This document shows positions 15,865 to 24,057 of a DNA stretch of 64,000 nt, in pieces; positions within the stretch are counted from its first letter, which is position 1, and the number at the start of each line of letters is the position of its first letter. Below the pieces are notes generated by a model that saw nothing but the letters and a program-made list of their open reading frames with translations, did no database searches and was not told the DNA's origin. Position numbers and translations under genes: made by a program. Origin of the DNA: Saccharopolyspora_C sp040643635 (lineage in GTDB: Bacteria; Actinomycetota; Actinomycetes; Mycobacteriales; Pseudonocardiaceae); the NCBI RefSeq assembly GCF_040643635.1, contig NZ_JBEYUS010000001.1:1-64000 (forward strand), read 5' to 3'.

Positions 15865-16692
15865 GTGGGCAAACGAGACCTCGGTGCATTCCTGCGCAGC
15901 CGCCGCGAGGCGCGCTCGTCCGTCGCGGCCGGGCTGCCCGCCGGGGTGCGGCGGCGCACCCCCGGGCTGCGGCGCGAGGAGGTCGCGGCGCTGGCCGGGG
16001 TGTCGGCGAACTACTACGAGCGGCTGGAGCAGGCCCGCGGCCCGCACCCGTCCCCGCAGGTGCTGGCCGCGCTGGCGGACGCCCTCGGGCTCTCCGGCGC
16101 CGAGCGGGAGCACCTCGGGCGGCTGGCCGGGCACGCCCCCGCGAGCCCCGAACCGGGTGCGGAGGTGCCCGCCGAGGTGCGCCGGCTGCTGGACCGGCTC
16201 GGCCCGGTGCCCGCGTACGTGCTGAACGCCCGGCACGACGTGCTCGCCTGGAACCCGCCCGCGGCGGCGCTGCTGGTGGACTTCGCGGCGCTGCCGCCGG
16301 GGGAGCGCAACGTGCTCCGGCTGTCGATGCGCGGCGGGCCGCTGCGGTGCGAGCCGGCCGGGGACGGGTTCACCTGGCACGTCGCCTCCGAGCTGCGGCA
16401 GGCCGTCGCCCGCTATCCCGCGGACCGACGGCTGGCCGACCTGGTGCGCGAGTTCGCCGCGCACGATCCGGAGTTCGCCGCGCACTGGCGGGAGCAGGAG
16501 CTGGGCACCGCGACCGCGGTGCCGAAGCGGATCCGGCATCCGCGGCTGGGGCTCATCGACCTGGAGCTTCAGGAGCTGCGGGTGCCCGGGCACGACCACC
16601 GGGTGGTGCTGCTGACCGCGGAACCGGGCACGGCGTCCGCCGCGAAGCTGGAGTCCCTGGCGTCCGCGCCGCGGTTGCGGGCGGTCCGCTGA
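15865..16692 (+). CDS. XRE-family regulator with MmyB-like ligand domain
   Basis: The product (275 residues from GTG 15865) begins with GKRDLGAFLRSRREARS. Its HTH_31-type helix-turn-helix follows (GLRREEVAALAGVSANYYERLEQ). The rest is the MmyB-like ligand-binding PAS-like domain: PAYVLNARHDVLAWNPPAAAL, the middle RLADLVREFAAHDPEF and GLIDLELQELRVPGHD near the end. Such proteins usually regulate a neighbouring oxidoreductase gene. Here the divergent NTF2-like/NmrA-like operon is the natural target. The start has no strong ribosome-binding site; CAGGCT lies 6 nt upstream and could be a -10 of a leaderless transcript. Confidence 0.9.
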   Translation: MGKRDLGAFLRSRREARSSVAAGLPAGVRRRTPGLRREEVAALAGVSANYYERLEQARGPHPSPQVLAALADALGLSGAEREHLGRLAGHAPASPEPGAEVPAEVRRLLDRLGPVPAYVLNARHDVLAWNPPAAALLVDFAALPPGERNVLRLSMRGGPLRCEPAGDGFTWHVASELRQAVARYPADRRLADLVREFAAHDPEFAAHWREQELGTATAVPKRIRHPRLGLIDLELQELRVPGHDHRVVLLTAEPGTASAAKLESLASAPRLRAVR

Positions 16693-16740
16693 TCCGTCCC
16701 GGGAACGCCGCCGCCGGATGACCGGTCCGTCCGGCGCGGC

Positions 16741-16942
16741 GGATCCCCGCGTCCGCCTGGCGAAGTGAACCCGCGTCCGCCTGGCGAGGCGGATCCCGCG
16801 TTCGTCCGGCGCGGCGGGTCCCCGTGTCCCGCCTGGTGAAGTGAACCCCCGCGTCCGCCCGGTGAGCCGAACCCGCGTCCGCCCGGCGAGCCGAACCCGC
16901 ATCGGCCCGGCGAGCCGAACCCCGTCGGCCGGACCGGCAGAC
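16741..16942. repeat. Degenerate tandem repeats, about 24-27 bp unit
   Basis: Roughly eight imperfect copies of a unit with core CCCGCGTCCGCCCGGCGAG fill most of the 420-bp gap between the XRE gene and the PAP2-like gene (16693-17112), followed by a short GC alternation (CGCGCGTGCGCG). Open frames through it give Arg/Thr/Pro repeats and are not taken as genes. Confidence 0.8.
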
Positions 16943-17112
16943 CCGCGCGTGCGCGCGTGCGCGCGGATCACACTGCCGCCCCGGCGCCGCGCCCCGCCCC
17001 CCGTCAGGCCGAACGAACGCGGCACGCCGCGCCGCCACCGCCCCGGCGCCCCCGTGGGTGATCATGGGATCGGTGCGCCGGACCCGGCGCGGGGTGAGCG
17101 GGGAGGGGCGCG

Positions 17113-17754
17113 ATGGCGGAGATCGATACCGGCACGACCGGGAGCACCGGTTTCGACGGCCCGGCACCCGCGTCCCGGGCGGACCTGGTGGCGCGGGTGC
17201 TCACCGAGGTGTGCTCGCCCGCGGTGATCGTGCTGCTGCTGCCGATCGCGGTGGCCTGGCAGGCGACGCACGCGCCGGGAGCGGCGCTGGGCTGGGGCGT
17301 GTTCGTCGCGCTGACCAGCAGCGTGCTGCCGATGGCCGGGATCATCGCCGGTTCCCGCGCCGGTTGGTGGGACGGGCACCACGTGCGCGACCGGGAAGGA
17401 CGGCTGATCCCGTTCGTGCTGCTGATCTCGTTGAGCTCGCTGGGGCTCGGCGTGCTGGTGCTGGCCGGGGCGCCGCGGCTGGTGGTGGCGCTGGACGTGG
17501 CGATGCTGGCCGCGCTGCTGGTGATCGGGCTGATCACGGTGTGGTGGAAGGTGTCGGTGCACACGGCGGTCGCGGCGGGGGCGGTGGCGATGCTGGCGGT
17601 GGTGTACTCGGCGTGGTGGCTGCTGCTGTGGGGGCTCGCGGCGGCGGTCGGCTGGTCCCGGGTGCGGTTGGGAGATCACTCGCCCGCGCAGGTGGTGGTG
17701 GGTGCCGTCGTCGGCGTGCTGGCCGGCTCCGCCGGTTACCTGCTCGTCGCCTGA
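17113..17754 (+). CDS. PAP2-like membrane protein
   Basis: This 213-residue integral membrane protein has about six hydrophobic segments (e.g. VIVLLLPIAVAWQAT, VLVLAGAPRLVVALDVAML, VVVGAVVGVLAGSAGYLLV). The arrangement KVSVHTAVAAG ... WSRVRLGDHSPAQVVVGAVVG resembles PAP2-type lipid phosphatases, where S-x-H-T and R-x-x-x-x-x-H motifs form the active site. The first Lys-rich PAP2 motif is not evident, so catalytic activity is uncertain. ATG 17113 is preceded by GGGGAGGGG. It stands alone; its stop codon lies in the first unit of a short tandem repeat. Confidence 0.75.
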   Translation: MAEIDTGTTGSTGFDGPAPASRADLVARVLTEVCSPAVIVLLLPIAVAWQATHAPGAALGWGVFVALTSSVLPMAGIIAGSRAGWWDGHHVRDREGRLIPFVLLISLSSLGLGVLVLAGAPRLVVALDVAMLAALLVIGLITVWWKVSVHTAVAAGAVAMLAVVYSAWWLLLWGLAAAVGWSRVRLGDHSPAQVVVGAVVGVLAGSAGYLLVA

Positions 17755-17815
17755 TCCGGACCGGCCTGGTCGGGACCGGCCTGATCGGGACCGGCTTGAT
17801 CCGGACCGGCCGAGG
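17752..17815. repeat. 15-bp tandem repeat starting at the PAP2 stop codon
   Basis: A unit like CCGGCCTGATCGGGA is repeated three full times (17761-17805) plus partial copies at both ends. The left partial copy includes the TGA stop of the PAP2-like gene. Confidence 0.85.
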
Positions 17816-17842
17816 TGGGCGGCCGGTTCGCCGGCCGCGGGT

Positions 17843-18436
17843 TCACCTGGCGGTGAAGAGCCGGTCCAGCGCGTGGTCGACCAGTTCGACCGCCGCTTCC
17901 GGGGTGTGGTGGCCGAGCAGCAGGCCGACGGAGAGCCCGTCCGGGACGGCGAGCAGGATGCGCGCTTCGGTGGACGGGTCCAGTTCGGCGGCGAGCTCGC
18001 CCGCGTCCTGGGCGGCCCGCAGCAGGTCGGTGATCCACTGCTCCAGCTGCGGCCACCAGCGCCGGTACACCGCGGCGAGCTCCGGTTCGGCGAGCGCGCG
18101 CAGGAAGAACGACACGGACACCAGGTATTCCTCCCGGCTCTCGGGGGAGAGCGCGAGCATTTCGAGCAGCACGGTCCGCACGACGGCGCGCGGCGCATCG
18201 GTGGAGCCGAGCCGGTCGCGAATGCGGGCGGCGGCGCGGTCGTTCACGTGCGCGACGGCGTGGTGCAGCATCTGTTCCTTGCTGCGGAAGTAGTGCTGCA
18301 CCGAGCCCATCGAGATGCCCGCTTCGGCGGCGACGTCGCGGAGGTTGACGGCTTCCACGCCGCCCCTTCCCGCGAGCCGCAGCAGCGCTTCGGCGATCTG
18401 CCTGCGGCGTTGTTCGTGGTCCACCTGCTTGGGCAC
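17843..18436 (-). CDS. TetR-family repressor of the divergent DUF418 gene
   Basis: The 197-residue product has a TetR helix-turn-helix at about 9-57: RRRQIAEALLRLAGRGG then NLRDVAAEAGISMGSVQHYF. The ligand domain is of the BetI-like TetR_C_6 style, with REEYLVSVSFFLRALAEPEL and GLSVGLLLGHHTPEAAVE. GTG 18436 has AGAGG 7-8 nt upstream. It is divergent from the DUF418 gene, with two ATGCA-AC-TGCAT sites between them, so it probably represses itself and the membrane protein. Confidence 0.88.
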   Translation of the reverse strand: MPKQVDHEQRRRQIAEALLRLAGRGGVEAVNLRDVAAEAGISMGSVQHYFRSKEQMLHHAVAHVNDRAAARIRDRLGSTDAPRAVVRTVLLEMLALSPESREEYLVSVSFFLRALAEPELAAVYRRWWPQLEQWITDLLRAAQDAGELAAELDPSTEARILLAVPDGLSVGLLLGHHTPEAAVELVDHALDRLFTAR

Positions 18437-18453
18437 CGCAACACCTCTTCTTC

Positions 18454-18504
18454 ATGCAACTGCATTGCCAACGGTTCGCGCCGCTGTTTACCATGCAACT
18501 GCAT
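18454..18504. promoter_or_regulatory. Two identical operator-like palindromes (ATGCAACTGCAT)
   Basis: The 12-bp inverted repeat ATGCA-AC-TGCAT occurs at 18454-18465 and again at 18493-18504, the second extended to CATGCAACTGCATG. Centres are 39 bp apart. They lie in the 98-bp gap between divergent TetR and DUF418 genes. Confidence 0.82.
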
Positions 18505-18534
18505 GATAACGAGTGGCACGTCCTGGGGGACAGC

Positions 18535-19650
18535 ATGACGATCACCAGCCCCGCGCCCGCGGGCAACCGGATGGCGGCGCTCGACGTCGTGCGCGGCGTC
18601 GCCATCCTCGGCACCTTCGGCGCCAACGTCTGGATCTTCACCGACCCCGCCGGACCCACCGGGCTGCTCGGCGCCGACGGGACCGCGGGGTCGCTGCTGC
18701 TGTTCCTCGCCAACGGGAAGTTCCTGGCCCTGCTCACGCTGATGTTCGGCGTCGGTCTCGAACTCCAGCACCGCTCCGCGCTGCGCCGCGGCGCGTCCTG
18801 GCCCGGCCGGTACCCGGTGCGGGCGGCGCTGCTGTTCGCCGAAGGGCTGCTGCACTACCTGCTGATCTTCGAGTTCGACGTGCTGATGAGCTACGCCGTG
18901 ACGTCGTTGCTCGTCGCCCACCTGATCGGCCGCGGCGATCGGGCGGTGCGCTGGTGGATCGCCGGGTGCGGCGCGGTGCACCTGCTGCTCGTGGCGCTGG
19001 GCACCGCCGGGCTGCTGAGCTCGCGCGCCCCGATCGCGGGCGCCGGCACCGACCTGTTCAGCCACGGCGGCTACCTGGCGCAGGTCGCCGCCCGGATCGA
19101 CGGGTTCGCCGCCTACCGGCTCGAAGCGCTGTTCATCATCCCGATGTCGGTCGCCATGTTCCTGATCGGCTCGCGGTTGCGGCGGGCGGGCGCGTTCGAG
19201 CGCGGGCCGGGCGGGCAGCGGTTGCGGAACCGGTTCGCGCTGGTCGGGCTGGGGATCGCGCTGCCGCTGAACCTGCTCACCACGCTCGCCGGGCAGCAGT
19301 GGTTCCTCGTCGACCGGTACGTGCTGCCGCCGTTCGTGGCGCTCGGCCTGCTCGGGTCGATCACCTCGCTCGTGCTGCGCGGCGGAGAGCCGGGGCCGGT
19401 GCGGCGCGGGCTCGGTTCCGTCGGGCGCACCGCGCTGTCCTGCTACGTGCTGCAGAACCTGCTGGCGGCGATCCTGTGCTACGGCTGGGGATTCGGGCTC
19501 GAGGTGCGGTTCGAGCCGCTGCGGCCGTGGTGGGTCGTGCTGCTGTGGGCGGTGATCTGCGGACTGCTGCTGTGGCTCTCCGGGCGGTGGCTGCGCAGGT
19601 TCGAGCGCGGCCCGCTCGAACTCGTGATGCACCGGTTCTACGGGCGCTGA
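18535..19650 (+). CDS. DUF418-family membrane protein
   Basis: The 371-residue protein has about eight to ten transmembrane helices. It opens with RMAALDVVRGVAILGTFGAN, the characteristic DUF418 N-terminal block. Later family blocks are NGKFLALLTLMFGVG, the AALLFAEGLLHYLLIF helix, and GSVGRTALSCYVLQNLL with ERGPLELVMHRFYGR at the end. DUF418 (YeiB-like) proteins are inner-membrane proteins of unknown function, often tied to TetR control as here. ATG 18535 has GGGGGA 4-5 nt upstream. Its last 13 bp overlap the convergent yigZ-like gene, so no separate terminator fits between them. Confidence 0.9.
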   Translation: MTITSPAPAGNRMAALDVVRGVAILGTFGANVWIFTDPAGPTGLLGADGTAGSLLLFLANGKFLALLTLMFGVGLELQHRSALRRGASWPGRYPVRAALLFAEGLLHYLLIFEFDVLMSYAVTSLLVAHLIGRGDRAVRWWIAGCGAVHLLLVALGTAGLLSSRAPIAGAGTDLFSHGGYLAQVAARIDGFAAYRLEALFIIPMSVAMFLIGSRLRRAGAFERGPGGQRLRNRFALVGLGIALPLNLLTTLAGQQWFLVDRYVLPPFVALGLLGSITSLVLRGGEPGPVRRGLGSVGRTALSCYVLQNLLAAILCYGWGFGLEVRFEPLRPWWVVLLWAVICGLLLWLSGRWLRRFERGPLELVMHRFYGR

Positions 19651-20267
19651 ACGGGAACTTCGGCGTGCACCAGCTCGCCGAGGACGGGTTCGGCGGCGCC
19701 ACCGGTGGCTTCGGCGAGCCAGCGCCCGAAGTCCTCGACGTCGTCCGCGGGCACCTGCACCACGAACCGGACCCGCTCCGAGTAGTCCACATCGGACACC
19801 GAGAACCCGTGCGAGCGCAGGTCGTTCTCCAACTTCCCCGCCACCAGGTAGTCCACCGTGGTGGACACCAGCCGCATCGGCCGCAGCTCCGCCAGCCCCA
19901 CCTGCTCCAGCGCCGCCGACACCGCGCCGCCGTACGCCCGCACCAGCCCGCCCGCGCCGAGCAGCGTCCCGCCGAAGTACCGCGACACGACCGCCACCAC
20001 CCGGGTGATCTCGTTGTGCCGCAGCACTTCCAGCATCGGCACCCCGGCCGTGCCCGCGGGTTCGCCGTCGTCGCTGGAGCGCTGGGTCCGGCCGTCCACG
20101 TCCAGCACGTAGGCGGAGCAGTGGTGCCGGGCGTCGTGGTGCAGCTTGCGGCGCTGCGCGACGAACTCCCGCGCTCGCTCTTCGGAATCGGCGCGGGACA
20201 GCGCGCACAGGAACCGGGACCGCTTGATCTCCAGCTCGAATTCCCCTGATCGCCGGATTGTGCGCAC
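19638..20267 (-). CDS. IMPACT/YigZ-family protein
   Basis: The 209-residue protein shows the UPF0029 (IMPACT/YigZ) signature. It begins with EFELEIKRSRFLCALS and continues with KLHHDARHHCSAYVLD, QRSSDDGEPAGTAGVPML and VVAVVSRYFGGTLLGAGGLV. A C-terminal ferredoxin-like domain follows, with VDYLVAGKLENDL and ERVRFVVQVPADD. Members are cytosolic and thought to interact with the translation machinery; the bacterial role is not settled. GTG 20267 has AAGGGG 7-8 nt upstream. The 3' end overlaps the DUF418 gene on the opposite strand by 13 bp. Confidence 0.92.
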   Translation of the reverse strand: MRTIRRSGEFELEIKRSRFLCALSRADSEERAREFVAQRRKLHHDARHHCSAYVLDVDGRTQRSSDDGEPAGTAGVPMLEVLRHNEITRVVAVVSRYFGGTLLGAGGLVRAYGGAVSAALEQVGLAELRPMRLVSTTVDYLVAGKLENDLRSHGFSVSDVDYSERVRFVVQVPADDVEDFGRWLAEATGGAAEPVLGELVHAEVPVQRP

Positions 20268-20451
20268 CCGCGCCCCTTCCCGTTCGCAACGCTTCTACCT
20301 GCGGTTATCGTGACGTCAATCACTGAACAAGATCGTTCCGCCCGTTTCCGGGGCCGTTCCGGAGGTCGATACCGCAGGTCACGGTATTCATGCGCACGTC
20401 ACTCGGACGCGGTTTTCCGTTCCGCGGCCACGGCACGTAACGTCGACCCCC

Positions 20452-20652
20452 ATGGAGCAGTCATCGAGTCCGCTGGAGCCTGGCACCCGGGTGCGTGCCT
20501 CGTTCGGCCGGTTCCGCGATCAGGTCGGCACGGTGGTGGAGACCGCCTCGGGGCTTCCCGAGGTCTTCGACGGCCCAGTGCTGTGGGTCCGGTTCGACGG
20601 GAACGAGGAGCCGGGCCTGGTCGCGGGCCGCTTCCTCGAAGCCGCCGCCTGA
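20452..20652 (+). CDS. Small SH3-like hypothetical protein, 66 aa
   Basis: The predicted product is a compact beta-rich protein. The core GTRVRASFGRFRDQVGTVVE is followed by PVLWVRFDGNEEPGLVAGR, resembling a small KOW/SH3-like barrel, and the tail is EAAA. No family was recognised by name, but the pattern matches short conserved actinobacterial proteins. There is no Shine-Dalgarno; TAACGT at 20438-20443 lies 8 nt before ATG 20452, fitting a leaderless transcript. It precedes a convergent methyltransferase gene by 52 bp. Confidence 0.7.
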   Translation: MEQSSSPLEPGTRVRASFGRFRDQVGTVVETASGLPEVFDGPVLWVRFDGNEEPGLVAGRFLEAAA

Positions 20653-20704
20653 TCCCGGGCGCGCGGGCGGCGGAACCGCGGTCCCGCCGCCGCACGCCGG
20701 AACG

Positions 20705-21826
20705 TCAGCCCCACACCTCCTGGGCGGTGCGCACGACCAGGCTGAGCTTGGCCACCTGCTCGTCGTAGCCGAGGGCGTTGCCCTCCTGGGTGGAGGCGAA
20801 ACCGCACTGCGGGGACAGGCACAGCTGGTCCAGGTCGATGTACCGGGACGCCTCGTCGATGCGCCGCTTCAGGTCGTCGGCGGACTCCAGCTCACCGCGC
20901 TTGGTCGTCACCAGCCCGAGCACCACGTGCTTGCCCTTCGGCACGAAGCGCAGCGGCGCGAAGCCGCCGGAGCGCTCGTCGTCGAACTCCAGGAAGAACC
21001 CGTCCACGTCGAGCTCGTTGAACAACGCCTCGGCGACGAAGTCGTAGCCGCCCTCCGCCACCCACGAGGACCGGTAGTTGCCCCGGCACAGGTGGGTGGT
21101 CACCGACATCGATCCGGGGCGGGACCCGATCGACGCGTTGATCATCTCGATGGTGCGCTCGTGCTCGTGCTCGGCGTCCTCGCCCCGTTCCCGCAGCTTC
21201 GCGCGCTGCTGCGGGTCGTTCAGGTACGCCAGGCTGGTGTCGTCGAGCTGCAGGTAGTGGCAGCCGAGCCCGGCGAGCGCGTGCACCTCGGCCCGGTAGG
21301 CGGCGGCGAGGTCGGCGCGGAACTCGGCGAGGTCCGGGTACACCTCCCGGTCGATCGAGGCCCGGCCCGCGCGGTACTGCACCATGCCGGGCGAGGGGAT
21401 GGTGAGCTTCGGCGTGGCGGTGCGGGCGCGGTCGGCCAGCGCGGTGAACGCGTCCGCGAAGATCGTGTGGTCCAGCGCGATCTTCTCGCCGATCCGCATC
21501 TCCGGGGTGGCGAACTCGACGTCGCCGTCGGTGTTGTGGAACCGCACCGTCAGCTCGGAGTCGTCGACCCGGTCGATGCCGCGCAGCTGGTACAGGAAGT
21601 CCATGTGCCAGGAGCCGCGGCGGAACTCGCCGTCGGTGGCGCTGGAGAGGCCGATCTCCTCCTGCATGGCCACCACGTCGGTGATGGCCTCGTCTTCGAC
21701 GCGGCGCAGCTCGTCGGAGCCGATGCGGCCCGCCGCGAACTCGTCGCGGGCGGCCAGCAGGTGGGGTGGGCGGAGCAGGCTGCCGACGTGGTCGGCGCGG
21801 AACGGTGGTGCGACGCGAGGACTCAT
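20705..21826 (-). CDS. Cobalamin-independent methionine synthase-like protein (YxjG type)
   Basis: The 373-residue product resembles the C-terminal catalytic domain of MetE, as in the free-standing YxjG/YxjH family that transfers a methyl group to homocysteine or a related thiol. Motifs: RADHVGSLLRP at the start, SATDGEFRRGSWH, IPSPGMVQYRAGR, LGCHYLQLDDTSLAYL, SVTTHLCRGNYRSSW (zinc-ligand region His-x-Cys) and SPQCGFAST (second zinc Cys). It lacks the MetE N-terminal domain, so the methyl donor is unlikely to be polyglutamyl-folate handled in the usual way. ATG 21826 has either GGGAG directly upstream or a TAGGTT -10 8 nt upstream. Confidence 0.9.
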   Translation of the reverse strand: MSPRVAPPFRADHVGSLLRPPHLLAARDEFAAGRIGSDELRRVEDEAITDVVAMQEEIGLSSATDGEFRRGSWHMDFLYQLRGIDRVDDSELTVRFHNTDGDVEFATPEMRIGEKIALDHTIFADAFTALADRARTATPKLTIPSPGMVQYRAGRASIDREVYPDLAEFRADLAAAYRAEVHALAGLGCHYLQLDDTSLAYLNDPQQRAKLRERGEDAEHEHERTIEMINASIGSRPGSMSVTTHLCRGNYRSSWVAEGGYDFVAEALFNELDVDGFFLEFDDERSGGFAPLRFVPKGKHVVLGLVTTKRGELESADDLKRRIDEASRYIDLDQLCLSPQCGFASTQEGNALGYDEQVAKLSLVVRTAQEVWG

Positions 21827-22011
21827 GCTCCCGCAACCTACTTCCCCCGCGGACGGGGTGGCGGGGTCCGGTTGCCGCCCAGTGGATTAACCTCCGGCAT
21901 TACTCCGTTCGAGAGATGTTCATCACTGTATGTGAGGACCGACAACTCGGATTTGTAGGACTGTTGGCTAAAATCGGCGAGCCAGCCAGCTTCGCAGGAC
22001 GGATGGATACG

Positions 22012-23142
22012 ATGCGCGTTCTCGTCATCGGAGCCGGGATCGGTGGCCTCGCCGTGGCCAAAGGTCTCCTCGACGGCGGTCACGACGTTGCGGTCTTCGA
22101 GCATGCGGACGCGCTGCGCGACGGCGGAGCGGCGGTCACGGTGTGGAGCAACGGGACGGCCGCGCTGGGCCAGCTCGGCGTCACCCTGGAGGACGTGGGG
22201 CGCCCGCTGCACAGCCTGAAGTCCATCACCGACTCGGGCCGGCTGCTCTGGGAAGCGGACCTGGCCGACGTCACGGAGCGCCTCGGCTCCCCGACCATCG
22301 AAACCCCGCGCCGCCTGCTCACCGGCAAGATCGCCGCCGCCCTGCCCGAGCACGTCCTGCACTTCGGCCGCCGCTGCATCGCCGTCACCGAGACCGCCGA
22401 CCGCGTCGTCGTGGACTTCGACGACGGCACCAGCGCCGAGGGCGACCTGGTGATCGGCGCCGACGGCCAGCGTTCCGTGGTGCGCCGCGAGCTCCTCGGC
22501 GGCGGGCCTGCGCGGCACACCGGCTGGGCCAGCTGGCAGGGCCTCACCCGCAGCGACGTCCCGGTGGCGCACGGGCACCAGACCGTGAACATCGCCGGCC
22601 GCGTCGCGCACTGCGGGTTCATCCCCGCGGGCGGCGGCCTGCTGCACTGGTGGTTCGACCTGCCGTGGCGGCAGGGCGACGAGTCGCTGTCGCTGCGCGA
22701 CCTGCGCCGCATGTTCACCGGCTGGCCGGACCCGGTGGGGCCGCTGCTCGCCGAGGTCGGTCCGGACGACCTGGGCTTCTTCCCGCACATCCGGCACGTC
22801 GTCCCGCGGGTGTGGGGCGGGCCGCGCAGCACGCTGCTCGGCGACGCCGTGCACGCGATGCCGCCCGCGGTCGCGCAGGCGGCGAACCAGACCCTTGAGG
22901 ACGCCTGGCTGCTGTCGCACCGGCTCGCGGACGTCACGGGCGAACCCGGGCCCGCGCTGCGCGCCTACGAGCAGGAGCGGCGCTCCCGGGTGCTGAAGGT
23001 GTCGCGCACCGCGGCGTTCACCTCGGCGCAGCGCAGCACGCCGCTGCAGCGCGTCGGCAGGCTGCCGAAGTGGATCGCCACCCGCAGCCAGGTCGCGTCC
23101 CTGCGCTCCGGCAGCACGGTCCTGCGACCCGTCCCGGCCTGA
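22012..23142 (+). CDS. FAD-dependent monooxygenase (PHBH/group A type)
   Basis: The 376-residue protein has the dinucleotide fold MRVLVIGAGIGGLAVAKGL at residue 1, the DG motif (GDLVIGADGQRSVVRREL) in the middle and the GD motif (TLLGDAVHAMPPAVAQAANQ) near residue 285. All three mark group A flavoprotein monooxygenases, which hydroxylate aromatic or similar compounds using NAD(P)H and O2. Two Met codons are possible, 22003 and 22012; I use 22012, the canonical start of the fold. The substrate is unknown. It converges with the arylamine N-acetyltransferase gene 9 bp downstream, possibly a shared xenobiotic theme. Confidence 0.9.
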   Translation: MRVLVIGAGIGGLAVAKGLLDGGHDVAVFEHADALRDGGAAVTVWSNGTAALGQLGVTLEDVGRPLHSLKSITDSGRLLWEADLADVTERLGSPTIETPRRLLTGKIAAALPEHVLHFGRRCIAVTETADRVVVDFDDGTSAEGDLVIGADGQRSVVRRELLGGGPARHTGWASWQGLTRSDVPVAHGHQTVNIAGRVAHCGFIPAGGGLLHWWFDLPWRQGDESLSLRDLRRMFTGWPDPVGPLLAEVGPDDLGFFPHIRHVVPRVWGGPRSTLLGDAVHAMPPAVAQAANQTLEDAWLLSHRLADVTGEPGPALRAYEQERRSRVLKVSRTAAFTSAQRSTPLQRVGRLPKWIATRSQVASLRSGSTVLRPVPA

Positions 23143-23151
23143 CCCCGGGGC

Positions 23152-23958
23152 TCACCGCCGGCGCTGGTGCTCGACCAGGTCGGCCAGCGCGTCGGGCGGC
23201 GGTTCGACGTCCAGGTCGGCGAGGACCGCGCCCAGCTCCTCCGGTGCGACCCGCGTGGTCTCCCGGGAACCGTCCGCGCGTTCCACCACCAGTTCGTCCC
23301 CGACCAGGCGGCGCAGCACGCCCTCGCCCAGCCGCATCACCACGAGCCGCCCGGTGAACGGGGAGTTCGGGTGCGTCGAGGTGTAGTGGTGCGCGACCTC
23401 GAAGTCCACCGGCCGCCGGACCCGCTCGTCGGCCGCGTGCAGCGGCGTCCAGCCGTCCGCGGAGCGCTTCTCCAGGACCCACGGCTCCCCGTCGCGGCGC
23501 AGCCGGTGCTCCCACCCCGCCTGGTCCACGACCACCCCGTCCCGCAGCGGCATCGGGGTGCGGATCCAGGCCCCGAACCCCACGTCGGCCTGGAAGTCCT
23601 GCCCGCCGGCCCGGACCGTCAGCAGCAGGTGGGTCTCCGAGCCGGTCGGCTCGTGCGGCCGCACCCGGGCGAGCCGCCGCCGGACCGGGTAGCCGAGCCG
23701 CTCCAGCACGGCCGCGAACAGCAGCGCGTGCTCGAAGCAGTAGCCGCCGCGCCGCCGGTGGACCAGCTTGTCGACGATGACGTCGAGCCCGATCCCCGGG
23801 TGCGGTCCGCGCAGCACGTCGATGTTCTCGAACGGGATCGCGCGCACGTGCGCCTCGTGCAGTTCCCGCAGCGCCGCCGCCGAGGGCGCCCGCCGCGGCA
23901 GGCCGATCCGGTGCAGGTACGCGTCGACGGAGCCGTCGTCCAAGGGTGTCGTGGTCAC
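23152..23958 (-). CDS. nat: Arylamine N-acetyltransferase
   Basis: NAT transfers acetyl groups from acetyl-CoA to arylamines and hydrazines. The 268-residue product keeps the catalytic triad: Cys74 in RRGGYCFEHALLF, His110 in SETHLLLTV and Asp125 in FQADVGFG. Other family landmarks are IPFENIDVL near residue 41 and ERLGYPVRRRLARV. Length is typical of bacterial NATs. In mycobacteria nat links to cholesterol catabolism, but no such genes are beside it here. GTG 23958 has GAGGA about 9 nt upstream. It is followed on the same strand by nothing; its neighbour at 24058 is upstream and terminated separately. Confidence 0.93.
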   Translation of the reverse strand: MTTTPLDDGSVDAYLHRIGLPRRAPSAAALRELHEAHVRAIPFENIDVLRGPHPGIGLDVIVDKLVHRRRGGYCFEHALLFAAVLERLGYPVRRRLARVRPHEPTGSETHLLLTVRAGGQDFQADVGFGAWIRTPMPLRDGVVVDQAGWEHRLRRDGEPWVLEKRSADGWTPLHAADERVRRPVDFEVAHHYTSTHPNSPFTGRLVVMRLGEGVLRRLVGDELVVERADGSRETTRVAPEELGAVLADLDVEPPPDALADLVEHQRRR

Positions 23959-24011
23959 GGCAGCGATCCTCGTCCTTCGAGTGCGCTCCAGGTCAACCGG
24001 CCGCGGACGCG

Positions 24012-24048
24012 CGGAAGCCCGCCCGACGCCTGGTCGGACGGGCTTCCG
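24012..24048 (-). terminator. Terminator after the aldo-keto reductase gene
   Basis: Arms 24012-24027 and 24033-24048 form a 16-bp stem with one mismatch around a 5-nt loop. It begins 10 nt past the reductase stop codon on the minus strand. Confidence 0.75.
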
Positions 24049-24057
24049 GAGGCCGGA

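Noticed and set aside
15739..17025. Long N-terminal extension of the NTF2-like protein through the 24-27 bp repeats
   Set aside because: The extension runs antisense through the XRE gene and repeat array and has no conserved sequence; GTG 15738 has a strong ribosome-binding site.
20398..22920. Long alternative frames overlapping the methyltransferase and FAD monooxygenase genes
   Set aside because: The chosen frames carry complete family motifs; the others are shadows with Val/Gly/Arg-rich products.
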